This document shows positions 1-7,899 of a stretch of DNA of 64,000 nt, in pieces. The stretch lies in contig OZ240673.1 of the NCBI GenBank assembly GCA_965198755.1, forward strand, positions 682,001-746,000, read 5' to 3'. A program made the position numbers and the translations under genes. The first letter of the stretch is position 1; each line of letters opens with the position of its first letter. The DNA is from BOG-908 sp963692875 (GTDB taxonomy: Bacteria > Pseudomonadota > Alphaproteobacteria > Acetobacterales > Acetobacteraceae). The notes below the pieces were generated by a model. That model saw nothing but the letters and a program-made list of their open reading frames with translations, was not told the origin of the DNA and did no database searches.

Positions 1-1
1 C

Positions 2-490
2 CAGGGCGGCCACCTGCACGTGGAGCGCCGCTCGGTGACCGTCAGCGCCGCCGGGACAGTGAGTGTCACGCCGCCGGAAGGCGCCGCACGCAGTCTGGTG
101 TTGGCGCCGGCCGGCATCGGCAAGGCCAACGCGACTCTTGACGCGCCTGCGCCTGGCGTGTGGCAGGTGAGCGACGGCACGCATCTGGCCTACGCCGCGG
201 TCGGGCTGGATAACCCGCTGGAATACGCGGACCTGCGGGCGACGGCGGACCACGTGCGCAAGCTGGCGGTGGACTCGGGCGGTGGGGTGGCCTGGCTGGG
301 ACGCGGCGTGCCGGAGCTGCGACGCGTGGGCGACGGGGACGTGGCGGCGGGGCCTGGCTGGATTGGGCTGCGGTCGCGCGGGGCGCACCTGGTGACCGGG
401 GTGGCGACGGTGCCGCTGCTGCCGGCTTGGCTGGCGTTGCCGTTGATGCTTGGGTTGGTGGTGGCGGCTTGGCGGCGTGAAGCGGGGTGA
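2..490 (+). CDS. C-terminal part of a membrane protein, possibly a DUF1355/glutamine-amidotransferase-like protein (5' truncated by window)
   Basis: The reading frame is open to the left edge, so this is the 3' end of a longer gene and the GTG at 20 is unlikely to be its start. The last 160 residues hold a beta-rich stretch, the segment GGGVAWLGRGVPELRRV, and a final transmembrane helix (LPAWLALPLMLGLVVAAW) followed by a short charged tail. From memory this resembles the C-terminus of the large membrane proteins encoded beside MoxR/DUF58/DUF4159 genes in Alphaproteobacteria. That assignment is inference, because the diagnostic N-terminal domains are outside the window. The stop codon sits directly before a copy of the dispersed hairpin repeat. 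Confidence 0.55.
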   Translation, partial: QGGHLHVERRSVTVSAAGTVSVTPPEGAARSLVLAPAGIGKANATLDAPAPGVWQVSDGTHLAYAAVGLDNPLEYADLRATADHVRKLAVDSGGGVAWLGRGVPELRRVGDGDVAAGPGWIGLRSRGAHLVTGVATVPLLPAWLALPLMLGLVVAAWRREAG

Positions 491-635
491 AGCAAGCAAG
501 GCCTTCTTTTTCGAGAAAAAGAAGCAAAAAGCTTTTGTCCCGGCTGTCGCGGATTCAGCCACCAGCGCGTAGCTGAGGAGATAAAGGTTTTTTGGTTCTT
601 TTTTTGAAAAAAGAACCGCTTGCTTTCTTGCGTGT
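491..635. repeat. Dispersed hairpin repeat, copy 1
   Basis: Full copy. The left arm hairpin is CTTC/GAAG type (stem CTTCTTTTTC, loop GA) and the right arm hairpin is GTTC/GAAC type. Between them are the conserved blocks GCTTTTGTCCCGGCTGTCGC and GGTTTTTTGG. It begins right after the stop codon of the preceding gene. Confidence 0.85.
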
Positions 636-711
636 AGGGCACGTCAGAAAATAACTCTGCGCCCGGAACTTGCGGCTTCCAGGCGTTTCCGCCTGTGCTA
701 GACAGGTGGCT

Positions 712-1317
712 ATGAAACAGCTGCTCCTCGCCTCCTGCCTGTGCCTGCTCGCCGTGCCAGCTTTGGCGCAGGTGGGCCCATCCTCGGCTGGGTTGCCGAA
801 CCTGACGGGCGGTCCGTCCTATGGCGGCGGTGGTTCGGGGCTGCCGCACCGGAGCAACCCTGACGAGGACCAGGGCTCGGCCAAGAAAGACGACAAGCCA
901 GCCGCTCCGCCGCCGGCGATCCCTGGTGCTGCCAGCGATCCTGACGCGCCTGTGGTGCCTGCCGACAAGCTGGCTGCCGAGATGTCACCCAACGACGCGC
1001 TGTTCGACGCCATCACCCGCGGCGACCTGGCTGCCGCAAAGGATGCCGTCAGCCGTGGCGCGCAGTTGGACGCCCACAACGTGCTCGGCCAGACGCCGAC
1101 CGACGCGGCGATCGACCTGAACCGCAACGACATCACCTTCCTGCTGCTATCGTTGCGCACCAACGTGACCGCGTCACGCCCGGTGCAGACTGCTTCGGTG
1201 CAGAAGCCGGGCAAGGGCAAAGTGGTTCGCACTTCGGCCAAAGCGGCGCCCCCGAAACAGGTGGCAGCAGTGGGGCGCGGCACGCCGAACCCTGCAGTGG
1301 GCTTCACCGGGTTCTAG
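712..1317 (+). CDS. Secreted ankyrin-repeat-like protein
   Basis: The product is about 201 residues. I chose the ATG at 712 because it opens a clean signal peptide (MKQLLLASCLCLLAVPALAQ, cleavage after ALA or LAQ); an upstream in-frame start would put charged residues before it. A Gly/Pro/Ser-rich linker follows, then roughly residues 90-150 (NDALFDAITRGDLAAAKDAV ... NVLGQTPTDAAIDLNRNDI) read as one and a half to two ankyrin-type helix pairs. The tail is Lys/Ala/Pro-rich. Ankyrin repeats mediate protein-protein contacts, so a periplasmic binding role is likely but the partner is unknown. No operon partner is evident. Confidence 0.6.
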   Translation: MKQLLLASCLCLLAVPALAQVGPSSAGLPNLTGGPSYGGGGSGLPHRSNPDEDQGSAKKDDKPAAPPPAIPGAASDPDAPVVPADKLAAEMSPNDALFDAITRGDLAAAKDAVSRGAQLDAHNVLGQTPTDAAIDLNRNDITFLLLSLRTNVTASRPVQTASVQKPGKGKVVRTSAKAAPPKQVAAVGRGTPNPAVGFTGF

Positions 1318-1444
1318 GTGCCGTTCTGACGCCGTACGAGGCCTTGTGACGCGGGTCGCAGGCTTGCGGTGCCGTTAGCTTGCGCCGCTTCGGTGGTTGC
1401 ACGCGGTGATGACTTATACGAACCGGCGTAATGCTGACTGAAGG

Positions 1445-1577
1445 AAGCAAGCAGTCCTTTTTTGAAAAAAAGGACCAAAAAACTTTTGACTCTGCTGTCG
1501 CGCGCTCTCCTGAAAGGACCGCGACAGCGGAGACAAAAGTCTTTTGCTTCTTTTCTTCAGAAAAGAAGGCTTTTCTT
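1445..1577. repeat. Dispersed hairpin repeat, copy 2
   Basis: Full copy. The left hairpin is GTCC/GGAC type and the right hairpin is CTTC/GAAG type. The central stem is the CTCYGCTGTCGC / GCGACAGCGGAG variant, shared with copy 12. It ends a few bases before the presumed start of the nucleoside deaminase pseudogene. Confidence 0.85.
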
Positions 1578-1580
1578 GGG

Positions 1581-2068
1581 ATGCTGCAGATGACCGACGT
1601 CATCGGCGGGTCGTACAAGCGTCGTGCTATCGCGCTCGCGCAAGACGGCGAGCGCAACCCCGGCGGCTATGTGATCGTGCTCGACGGGCGCATCATCGGC
1701 GAGGGACACAACCAGACACACGGCAATTACGACCCGACGGTGCATGGCGAGGTGCTGGCCATGCGCCGGGCCGGCGCGGCGATGGAGAACCGGGAGCTGG
1801 GGGGCTACGCTTTACAGCACGCTGCAACCGTGTGGCATGTGCACCATGGCCTCGATCTTGGCGAAGATCGGCCGGATCGACTACGGTGCCGGGCGCGATG
1901 ACGTGCACCGCACGTGTTTCGAGGACCGTCACCTAGATACTGCCGATTTCACCGCGACGCATTCGCGGCGATCTGGTTATGGAGAGTGGGCCGCTGGCGC
2001 GTGAGTGCGCGGGTTTTTACTACAAGCCGGACGAGGTGCTGCCGAAGGCCGAGCAGGCCGATATCTGA
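1581..2068 (+). pseudogene. Frameshifted nucleoside (cytidine/deoxycytidylate-type) deaminase
   Basis: Three reading frames together encode one zinc-dependent deaminase. Frame A (ATG 1581) gives the start with the zinc-ligand/proton-shuttle motif HGE (TVHGEVLAMRRAG). After a run of six G at 1799-1804 the homology continues one base later with TLQPCGMCTMASILAKIGRI, which holds the two zinc cysteines (PCxxC). Near 1950-1975 the frame changes again, and the C-terminus (DLVMESGPLARECAGFYYKP) ends at 2068. No single frame contains both HxE and PCxxC, so no active enzyme is expected unless the shifts are sequencing errors. The first lies in a homopolymer, which keeps that possibility open. Confidence 0.7.
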
Positions 2069-2072
2069 CAGT

Positions 2073-2214
2073 GAGCAAGCGAGCGTTTTCTGTTTCGAGA
2101 AAAACAAGCAAGCTTTCATCCCGCCTGTCGCGGACGCCGACACGAGACGTCTCACCTTGACATGGCGGTTGGGGGCCAGAGTTTCTGGGTTCGTAAGAAA
2201 GAACCGTTTGCCTC
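2073..2214. repeat. Degenerate copy of the dispersed hairpin repeat (copy 3)
   Basis: Blocks GAGCAAGCGAGCG, TTTCGAGAAA, CTGTCGCGGAC and GAAAGAACCGTTTGC follow the family order, but with many substitutions and a degraded right hairpin. It looks like an old copy. It lies between the deaminase pseudogene and folB. Confidence 0.5.
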
Positions 2215-2232
2215 GTCTTTGCAGGAGCGGCG

Positions 2233-2607
2233 ATGGAACGAACATTTGACCCGCTACTCAGCCACGTGCGGGTGGTGCTGCGCGACGTGCAGACGGAAGC
2301 GCATGTTGGGTTGCATCCGTGGGAGCGGCATCCTGAACGCCCGACGCGCCTGCTGGTAAACGTCGAGATGTGGGCGCCGCACGATGCTGCGGCGGGCTTC
2401 ATCGATTACGACAGGGTGCGGACAGCGATTCGCGCATGGCCGGCCCGGCCGCATGTCGATCTGCTGGAAACCTTGGCCGAGGAACTTGTCGGCGTGTGCT
2501 TCGAGGATATGCGTGTACAGGCCTGCCGCGTGTCCGTGGTGAAGCCGGACGTCTTCAACGAGGCGGCGGCGGTGGGTGTAGAGTTCTACCGTGTCCGCGG
2601 CGCATGA
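2233..2607 (+). CDS. folB: Dihydroneopterin aldolase-like protein (FolB family)
   Basis: At 124 residues this matches the usual FolB length. The tunnelling fold is suggested by RVVLRDVQTEAHVGLHPWER near the N-terminus, FIDYDRVRTAI in the middle and a final strand pair ending VKPDVFNEAAAVGVEFYRVR. FolB family enzymes cleave or epimerise dihydroneopterin in folate synthesis. The next gene overlaps by ATGA (2604-2607) and encodes an SDR of the pteridine-reductase type, so the pair probably acts on pterins. FolB paralogues paired with FolM/PTR1-like reductases may instead serve monapterin metabolism, which cannot be resolved here. Confidence 0.75.
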   Translation: MERTFDPLLSHVRVVLRDVQTEAHVGLHPWERHPERPTRLLVNVEMWAPHDAAAGFIDYDRVRTAIRAWPARPHVDLLETLAEELVGVCFEDMRVQACRVSVVKPDVFNEAAAVGVEFYRVRGA

Positions 2608-3365
2608 GGCGGGTGCTGATCACTGGCGGTGCACGCAGGATCGGCGCCGACTTGGCACGCGCGCTGGTCGTTGATGGCTGGCACGTGGTGGTGCACTACA
2701 ACAGCTCAAGCCAGGACGCGGCGGCATTGGAGAAGACGGTGCGCGCTGCTGGTGGGCGCTGTGACGTGGTGCAAGCGGATCTATCGAAACGCTGCGAGGT
2801 GCTGAGCCTGGTTCCGGAGTGCACGCGCCTGTTCGGCCCCTTGGACGCGCTCATCAACAACGCCAGCAGCTTTCGATACGATAGTCTGCAGACGATGGAT
2901 CCGGCGACGTGGGACGCGCATTTGGGGCCGAACCTGGAAGCGCCGATCTTCCTGGCACAGAGTTTTGCTCAGTTATGTGGAGGGAGACGCGGTTGCGTGG
3001 TGAACATGCTCGACCACAAGGTGACGGCGCCCAATCCTGATTTCTTTAGCTACACCGTAGCGAAGATGGCGATGGCTGGCGCCACGCGGCTGCTGGCGCA
3101 AGCGCTTGCGCGAACGCAGGTGCGTGTATGCGGGATTGCGCCGGGCATCACTCTGCTGAGTGGCAAGCAGACACAGTCGGGTTTCAAGCGTGCCTGGACG
3201 GCGCCCCCGTTAGGCCGCAGTTCGACGCCCGAAGAACTGGCGGATGCTTGCCGTTACGTGCTAGACACGCCTTCGTTGAACGGCCAAATACTGGTGCTGG
3301 ACGGCGGCGACTCGTTACTGGAGCGTTCAAGGGACGTTGCCTTTGAAAGCGAGCGCCGCAGCTAA
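2604..3365 (+). CDS. Short-chain dehydrogenase, FolM/pteridine-reductase-like
   Basis: About 253 residues. The start is the ATG at 2604 that overlaps the folB stop, placing VLITGGARRIGADLARAL at the N-terminus. The cofactor motif TGGARRIG carries the Arg seen in NADPH-dependent pteridine reductases. NNAS replaces the usual NNAG, and the catalytic Tyr-x3-Lys is YTVAK. A C-terminal ILVLDGGDSL closes the Rossmann fold. In FolM/PTR1 proteins this architecture reduces dihydromonapterin or biopterin. Translational coupling to the FolB homologue supports a pterin substrate. Assignment within the SDR superfamily is by motif and context only. Confidence 0.7.
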   Translation: MRRVLITGGARRIGADLARALVVDGWHVVVHYNSSSQDAAALEKTVRAAGGRCDVVQADLSKRCEVLSLVPECTRLFGPLDALINNASSFRYDSLQTMDPATWDAHLGPNLEAPIFLAQSFAQLCGGRRGCVVNMLDHKVTAPNPDFFSYTVAKMAMAGATRLLAQALARTQVRVCGIAPGITLLSGKQTQSGFKRAWTAPPLGRSSTPEELADACRYVLDTPSLNGQILVLDGGDSLLERSRDVAFESERRS

Positions 3366-3417
3366 GGTTTCGCTGCTTCTTTCGACGGGGTGAGCTTTCT
3401 TTCTTTGGTTGCAAGGC

Positions 3418-5631
3418 ATGCCAGAAGCAAAGACAAAGGTTGCTGTCCTCGGAGGAGGCATGGGCGCGATGAGCGCGGCCTTTGCACTCAGCGAAGTTGA
3501 CCCGCACGGCGAGCGTTACGAGATCACTGTCTACCAGCAGGGCTGGCGACTGGGCGGCAAGACGGCGAGCGGCCGCAACGCAGCGATGGGTCAGCGGATC
3601 GAGGAGCACGGCCTGCACATCTGGGCCGGCTTCTACATCAACGCGTTCACCATGATGCGGGTGGTGATGAGAGAGCTCGCCCGTCCGCCTGGGACGAAGC
3701 TCGCCACGCTTGCCGACATGTTCGCGCGCCAGAATACGATTCACTACGCGCAACTGCGTGACGGCGATTGGCTCGACTGGGCCTTCTGGTTTCAGCCCGA
3801 CTCCGATTCTGCAGTGTTCCCCGGCAAGGATGGACTTTGGGATCCCGATCCCGTCATGCCGAGCCTGATCGAGCTGCTGAGCCGTCTCGTGGCGTTCGTC
3901 GGGGCCACGCACAGGATTTACGCGGCTTACTGGCAGGGAGACCACCAATCCGAAGCGACGCAGGTGGTGCTGCAACTGGCACCCGACGTGCAGGCGGCGC
4001 TGCCGCGGCCCCCGTCACCTGTGGCAACGTGCGGGCACGCATTGCTGGACCTGGCACATGACTTTACCGATCGATGCGCCTGTGTCGCTGGCCAAGCACG
4101 GTCTGTGGCCGAGAGAGGCTTGACTGGTCTCCTCGGGGCCTATCGCAGCCTCGCGCGGGCCAACTACACCTGTCAGACAATGCCGGTCGAGATCGAGCGC
4201 GCTTTCCTTCTGGGCGACCTGGCCGCGCGCATGGTGCTGGGCATCGTGCTGGAGAATTGCCTTGGCGATGGGCTGATTGCCATCGACAAATATGAAATTC
4301 GCGAGTTCCTGCAGTTTCGCGGCGCACTGGACCCGGAGAAGGAAAATCCGATCATCAGCGCGGTGTACGACTACACGTTCGCGTTCGACAACGGCTCACG
4401 CGCCACGCCCTGCATGTCGGCCTGCTGTGCGATACAGGGACTGCTGCGCTTGTGCATGACGTATCACGGCGCGTTTTTCTTCAAGGCGACGGCCGGCTTC
4501 GGTGACACGCTGTTCACCCCGATCTACGAACTGTTGAGCAGGCGTGGCGTGCGGTTCCGCTTCTTCCACCAGGTGACCGCACTGGAACCGACACAAGACG
4601 GCACAACGATTGGCGCAATCGTGCTGAACGAACAGGCGGCCTTGCAGGCAGGCCTCGACGAGTACCAGCCCCTGGTGGACGTAAACGGTATCCGTTGCTG
4701 GCCGAACGCGCCGGTGTGGGACCAGCTTGCGGACGGCGCGTCGCTGCAGGCGTGGAACGTCAACTTTGAAACTGACGTGGCGCAACCGGCTTCTGCAGCC
4801 AAGCTGCGGCTGGTATGCGGGCGGGATTTCGATCATGTGATTCTTGGGATTCCCGTAGGCGCACTCCGCAGCATCTGCGGCGCGTTGCTACACGAGCCGA
4901 CCAATGCCAACCGCGCTACGGATTGGTCGAACATGGTTGGGCATCTCAAGACAGTGCGCACGCAGGCCTTGCAGGTGTGGTTGAGCAAGGAGGTGCACAC
5001 GCTTGGCGGTCCGTTCGTCGCACCTGAGCACCAATCGTACGCAGGCGCGATGGGCCCGGTGGTGATCAACTGCCAGCCGCCCCTAGACACCTTCGCCGAC
5101 ATGTCGCAGCTGTTGCCGGCTGAAGCCTGGCCCGCGGACGGACCCAAGTCGGTTGCCTATTTTTGCGCTGTGATGGCCGACGATGCCGCTTGTGACGACC
5201 CACGCGCAGCCGACGACGCCGTGCATGCGTCGTCGCAGGCATGGATGACCTCGTGGCTGCACACGCTCTGGCCGGCGATCGGCAAGGATGCAGCGTTCGA
5301 CTGGAGCATTCTCTACTCACCCGGAGACTTGACCGGTCCGGCGCGCCTGCAGGACCAGTATTGGCGCGCCAACACCAGCCCGTCAGAGCGTTACGTGCTG
5401 AGCTTGCCCGGCACGCTACAATACCGCATGGAGCCCGGCGGTTCGGGTTACGCGAACCTTTTTCTTGCCGGCGATTGGACGCGTGTGCCTGAGATAAACG
5501 CCGGCTGTGTGGAGGTAGCCGTGATGTCCGGCCTGCTGGCGGCCTCCGCCCTGTCGGGCGTGGCAATCCCGGTTGCGCACAGCAACACGCTTTACAGCCG
5601 TGACAGTAGGACGGAAAAGATTGTGCCGTGA
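3418..5631 (+). CDS. Large FAD-dependent oxidoreductase (amine-oxidase/phytoene-desaturase superfamily), unknown substrate
   Basis: 737 residues from ATG 3418; a TTG nine bases upstream is also possible. The N-terminal dinucleotide fold is VAVLGGGMGAMSAAFALS (residues about 8-25). It is followed by WRLGGKTASGRN and then RIEEHGLHIWAGFYINAF, a signature of an amine-oxidase-fold clade found in mycobacteria and cyanobacteria under carotene isomerase or unnamed oxidoreductase labels. The C-terminal FAD segment is NLFLAGDWTRVPEINAGCVEVAVMSG. It is much longer than CrtI/CrtD (about 510 residues) because of a large middle region. Its stop overlaps the GTG start of the next gene (GTGA, 5628-5631), so the two products should act together. 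Substrate and pathway are unknown. Confidence 0.65.
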   Translation: MPEAKTKVAVLGGGMGAMSAAFALSEVDPHGERYEITVYQQGWRLGGKTASGRNAAMGQRIEEHGLHIWAGFYINAFTMMRVVMRELARPPGTKLATLADMFARQNTIHYAQLRDGDWLDWAFWFQPDSDSAVFPGKDGLWDPDPVMPSLIELLSRLVAFVGATHRIYAAYWQGDHQSEATQVVLQLAPDVQAALPRPPSPVATCGHALLDLAHDFTDRCACVAGQARSVAERGLTGLLGAYRSLARANYTCQTMPVEIERAFLLGDLAARMVLGIVLENCLGDGLIAIDKYEIREFLQFRGALDPEKENPIISAVYDYTFAFDNGSRATPCMSACCAIQGLLRLCMTYHGAFFFKATAGFGDTLFTPIYELLSRRGVRFRFFHQVTALEPTQDGTTIGAIVLNEQAALQAGLDEYQPLVDVNGIRCWPNAPVWDQLADGASLQAWNVNFETDVAQPASAAKLRLVCGRDFDHVILGIPVGALRSICGALLHEPTNANRATDWSNMVGHLKTVRTQALQVWLSKEVHTLGGPFVAPEHQSYAGAMGPVVINCQPPLDTFADMSQLLPAEAWPADGPKSVAYFCAVMADDAACDDPRAADDAVHASSQAWMTSWLHTLWPAIGKDAAFDWSILYSPGDLTGPARLQDQYWRANTSPSERYVLSLPGTLQYRMEPGGSGYANLFLAGDWTRVPEINAGCVEVAVMSGLLAASALSGVAIPVAHSNTLYSRDSRTEKIVP

Positions 5632-6581
5632 TACCAAATTTTTGCGATTACGGCGGCTGGGTGTCGGTGCCGCCCGCTCCCGATGTTGGTCGAGGCACCG
5701 AGTTCTACGCGCTTGCACTGCCTGCGGACAAGAACCGTTGCCAGGACTTTCTCGACAGGTCCTACAACAAGGCGGCCGGGCGGCAACGCTTTCGCGTCAT
5801 GCTCGACCACGTGTTCCTGACAGTGGTGCGGGCGGGAAGCCTTTCCGTGCTGCGGCCGCCTTACGCGACGGAAGGCACGATGTCGGAGACGGATATCGGT
5901 TTCTGGCTTCTGGTCGGCAGCTACGGCGACGGCGCGTTGCTGCCGGACGAGATCGCCTGGGTGCCTGCCTGCCTGTTCGTCGACAACCCTTTCGCCGCAG
6001 CTTCTGGCCGCGAGATCTGGGGCTTTCCGAAATACCTCGCCACAATCGGAAGCCCGGCTGAGCCGCGCACTGGCGGCCCGTTCGCCGTGTCTGCGCTGGC
6101 AATCAGACACTTCGATGCGCATGAACACGCGAGCTTGCAACCGGTATTTTCGTTGCGCGGCTCCGGCCTGACCTTCACCGGTCTGGACGTGTCCGCAGCG
6201 GCGGTCTTCCGGCTTCTCTGTGCGCATGCGGACCAGTTCATGCTGGACGCTCTCCTTGGCCATGTCTGCGCGAGCATGCTGCTGGGATCAGGTGGCCTCC
6301 CGGTGCCAGTCTTCTACCTCAAGCAATTCCGCTCTGCGGATGACCAGAGCGCCGCTTGCTATCAGGCGCTGCTTCGAGGTCCGCTGATACTCGACTCTCT
6401 CCGCTCGTTCGGCCTGCTCAGCGGCGAGTGGCAACTCGAGCTTCATGCACTGGATAGCCTGCCGTTCTTAAGCGACCTCGGGCTCGGAGTGCCCCAGGAT
6501 GGCAGGTCAGTGGTCGCCGTTGAGCACGCGTTCTGGTGCGACATGGACTTCACGGTAGGACGTGCCGGCGAGATGACCTGA
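5628..6581 (+). CDS. Acetoacetate-decarboxylase-fold protein with altered active-site pair
   Basis: 317 residues, GTG start overlapping the upstream stop. The stretch WVPACLFVDNPFAAASGREIWGFPKYLATIG (about residues 111-141) is the family hallmark. In clostridial acetoacetate decarboxylase the first Lys of an adjacent pair forms the Schiff base and the second lowers its pKa. Here the first Lys is kept (about residue 135) but the second is Tyr. Related ADC-fold enzymes do aldol or cyclase chemistry rather than decarboxylation, so a different reaction is plausible. Tight coupling to the FAD oxidoreductase suggests one makes the other's substrate. The IS630 element begins about 75 bp downstream. 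Confidence 0.65.
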   Translation: MIPNFCDYGGWVSVPPAPDVGRGTEFYALALPADKNRCQDFLDRSYNKAAGRQRFRVMLDHVFLTVVRAGSLSVLRPPYATEGTMSETDIGFWLLVGSYGDGALLPDEIAWVPACLFVDNPFAAASGREIWGFPKYLATIGSPAEPRTGGPFAVSALAIRHFDAHEHASLQPVFSLRGSGLTFTGLDVSAAAVFRLLCAHADQFMLDALLGHVCASMLLGSGGLPVPVFYLKQFRSADDQSAACYQALLRGPLILDSLRSFGLLSGEWQLELHALDSLPFLSDLGLGVPQDGRSVVAVEHAFWCDMDFTVGRAGEMT

Positions 6582-6666
6582 ACCACGACGCACGCGTGTC
6601 TTTGGAAAACAATCAAGCCTGTTTGGCTAAGAGGCCCCTTTCAAAAACCCTCTTATACCACTGAGC

Positions 6667-7398
6667 CTAACACTTGATCTGTTCCAGGTAGGGGTAGCTC
6701 GTCAGCGACTGTAGGCGTTCTGCGGTAAGTTTGTTCCATGCCGTGCAGCAGGCGCTGACGATGTCATCATAGCTGTCGAGCAAGCGATGCGAGAGATGCC
6801 GCTCGCGCAGATATAGCCAGACTCGTTCGATCGGGTTCAGCTCCGGGCTGTAGGCAGGCAGGATCACTAGGCCGACATTGTCGGGCACGTCGAGTTCGCC
6901 GGATCGATGCCAGCCGGCGCCGTCCATGACCATCAGTGCGTGTTCGTCGGCCGCACGCGTGGCGCTGAACCCGGCGAGAAAGGTGTTCATGACCTCAGTC
7001 GAGATTTCCGGCATGACGAGGCAGAAATCCTCGCCGGTTGCAGGCTGGACCGCGGCCAGCATGTGCACCCAGGTGTAGCGCTGGTCGCACAAGCCCGGTG
7101 GCCGCTGGCCGCGCGTCCACCAGCGGTGGCAGGTGCGCCCTTTCTGGCCAACGCGGGCTTCATCCTCGAACCAGAGCGTCAGACGCTTGTCTGACTGAGC
7201 GGCGCGTGCTGCATCGACCGCCGCCTGAAGCCCCCTTTTTGGAAAGCTTCCTGTGCTTCCTTGTTGCTTTGCGGATGCACCTGCCTGGCCTTCTGCCGGG
7301 AGAAGCCCAGCTTGCGGACCACGCGCGACAGGCTGGCCGGATGCAGCGTCTTCGCCCAGCGCTGCTTTATCTCGGCGCACAGATCGGCCAGCGTCCAT
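6667..7398 (-). CDS. IS630 transposase, C-terminal frame (DDE catalytic domain)
   Basis: The frame holds the full DDE core: first Asp in LTLWFEDEARVGQKG, second Asp in ALMVMDGAGWH, and the Glu in YSPELNPIERVWLYLRE. The spacing between the second Asp and the Glu is what IS630 transposases show. The real protein most likely joins the upstream frame at the A5G5 tract near 7236, so residues before LQAAVDAARAAQ are probably not translated from this frame alone. The catalytic residues are intact, so the element may still be active if the frameshift is programmed. Confidence 0.8.
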   Translation of the reverse strand: MDAGRSVRRDKAALGEDAASGQPVARGPQAGLLPAEGQAGASAKQQGSTGSFPKRGLQAAVDAARAAQSDKRLTLWFEDEARVGQKGRTCHRWWTRGQRPPGLCDQRYTWVHMLAAVQPATGEDFCLVMPEISTEVMNTFLAGFSATRAADEHALMVMDGAGWHRSGELDVPDNVGLVILPAYSPELNPIERVWLYLRERHLSHRLLDSYDDIVSACCTAWNKLTAERLQSLTSYPYLEQIKC

Positions 7399-7742
7399 GC
7401 CGACAGGCCGCTCGCCTCGACATCGGGACCATCGGCGATGAGCTTTGACAATTCGGCCCGCTCGGCCTCGGTCAGCCGCGGCTTGCGGCCCGATCGCGGC
7501 CGGTCGTGCAAGCCGTCGAGACCTTCAGCATTGTATCGCACGACCGCATCACGCAACGCCTGGCGCTCCATCCCGGCCAGCCGCGCCGCCTCGGCCCGCG
7601 ACATGCCGTCCAACGCGTTGGCGATCGCATACATCCGCGCCGACGCCGCCGGATCAGCCTGCCTACGTGCTAGCCGGCGCAGCTCGTCAGCCGACCGGTC
7701 AATGCAAATGTCGAGAGCGCGGCCTGACATCGGATCCTCCAA
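7179..7742 (-). CDS. IS630 transposase, N-terminal frame (DNA-binding part)
   Basis: 187 codons. It contains two helix-turn-helix blocks: MSRAEAARLAGMERQALRDAVVRYN, then the RLTEAERAELSKLI and LSAWTLADLCAEIKQRW segment, which are typical of IS630 N-terminal domains that bind the terminal repeats. The frame stops shortly after the junction with the catalytic frame. At the junction (about 7232-7241, minus strand CAAAAAGGGGGC) reading moves back by one base to join the second frame. A slip of AAA on five adenines is a plausible programmed -1 frameshift, as known for several IS families. A disabling indel is the alternative. Confidence 0.8.
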   Translation of the reverse strand: MEDPMSGRALDICIDRSADELRRLARRQADPAASARMYAIANALDGMSRAEAARLAGMERQALRDAVVRYNAEGLDGLHDRPRSGRKPRLTEAERAELSKLIADGPDVEASGLSAWTLADLCAEIKQRWAKTLHPASLSRVVRKLGFSRQKARQVHPQSNKEAQEAFQKGGFRRRSMQHAPLSQTSV

Positions 7743-7899
7743 AACAGATGGATCACCACAGAATCACAGGATCAGCCCGCGCCGGAATCCCCAATCAGCC
7801 GAATGAGTCAAAAAAACTGCTCAGCGGTATTAGTATTTGTCAAAGTATTTTTTGCTTTCTAGACCGCACGCCGTACTTCTTACCGCCTGTTCTGAGCTC

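Larger units (their letters stand above)
6658..7827 (-). mobile_element. IS630-family insertion sequence, about 1.17 kb
   Basis: Imperfect terminal inverted repeats (left CCACTGAGCC..., right CCGCTGAGCA... read inward) are each flanked by TA at 6656-6657 and 7828-7829. This is the TA target duplication expected for IS630/Tc1-mariner transposons. The element holds two overlapping transposase frames on the minus strand. The boundaries were read by eye and could be off by one or two bases. Both ends, and both frames apart from the shift, look intact. It sits between the FAD/ADC pair and the photosynthesis cluster. Confidence 0.85.
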
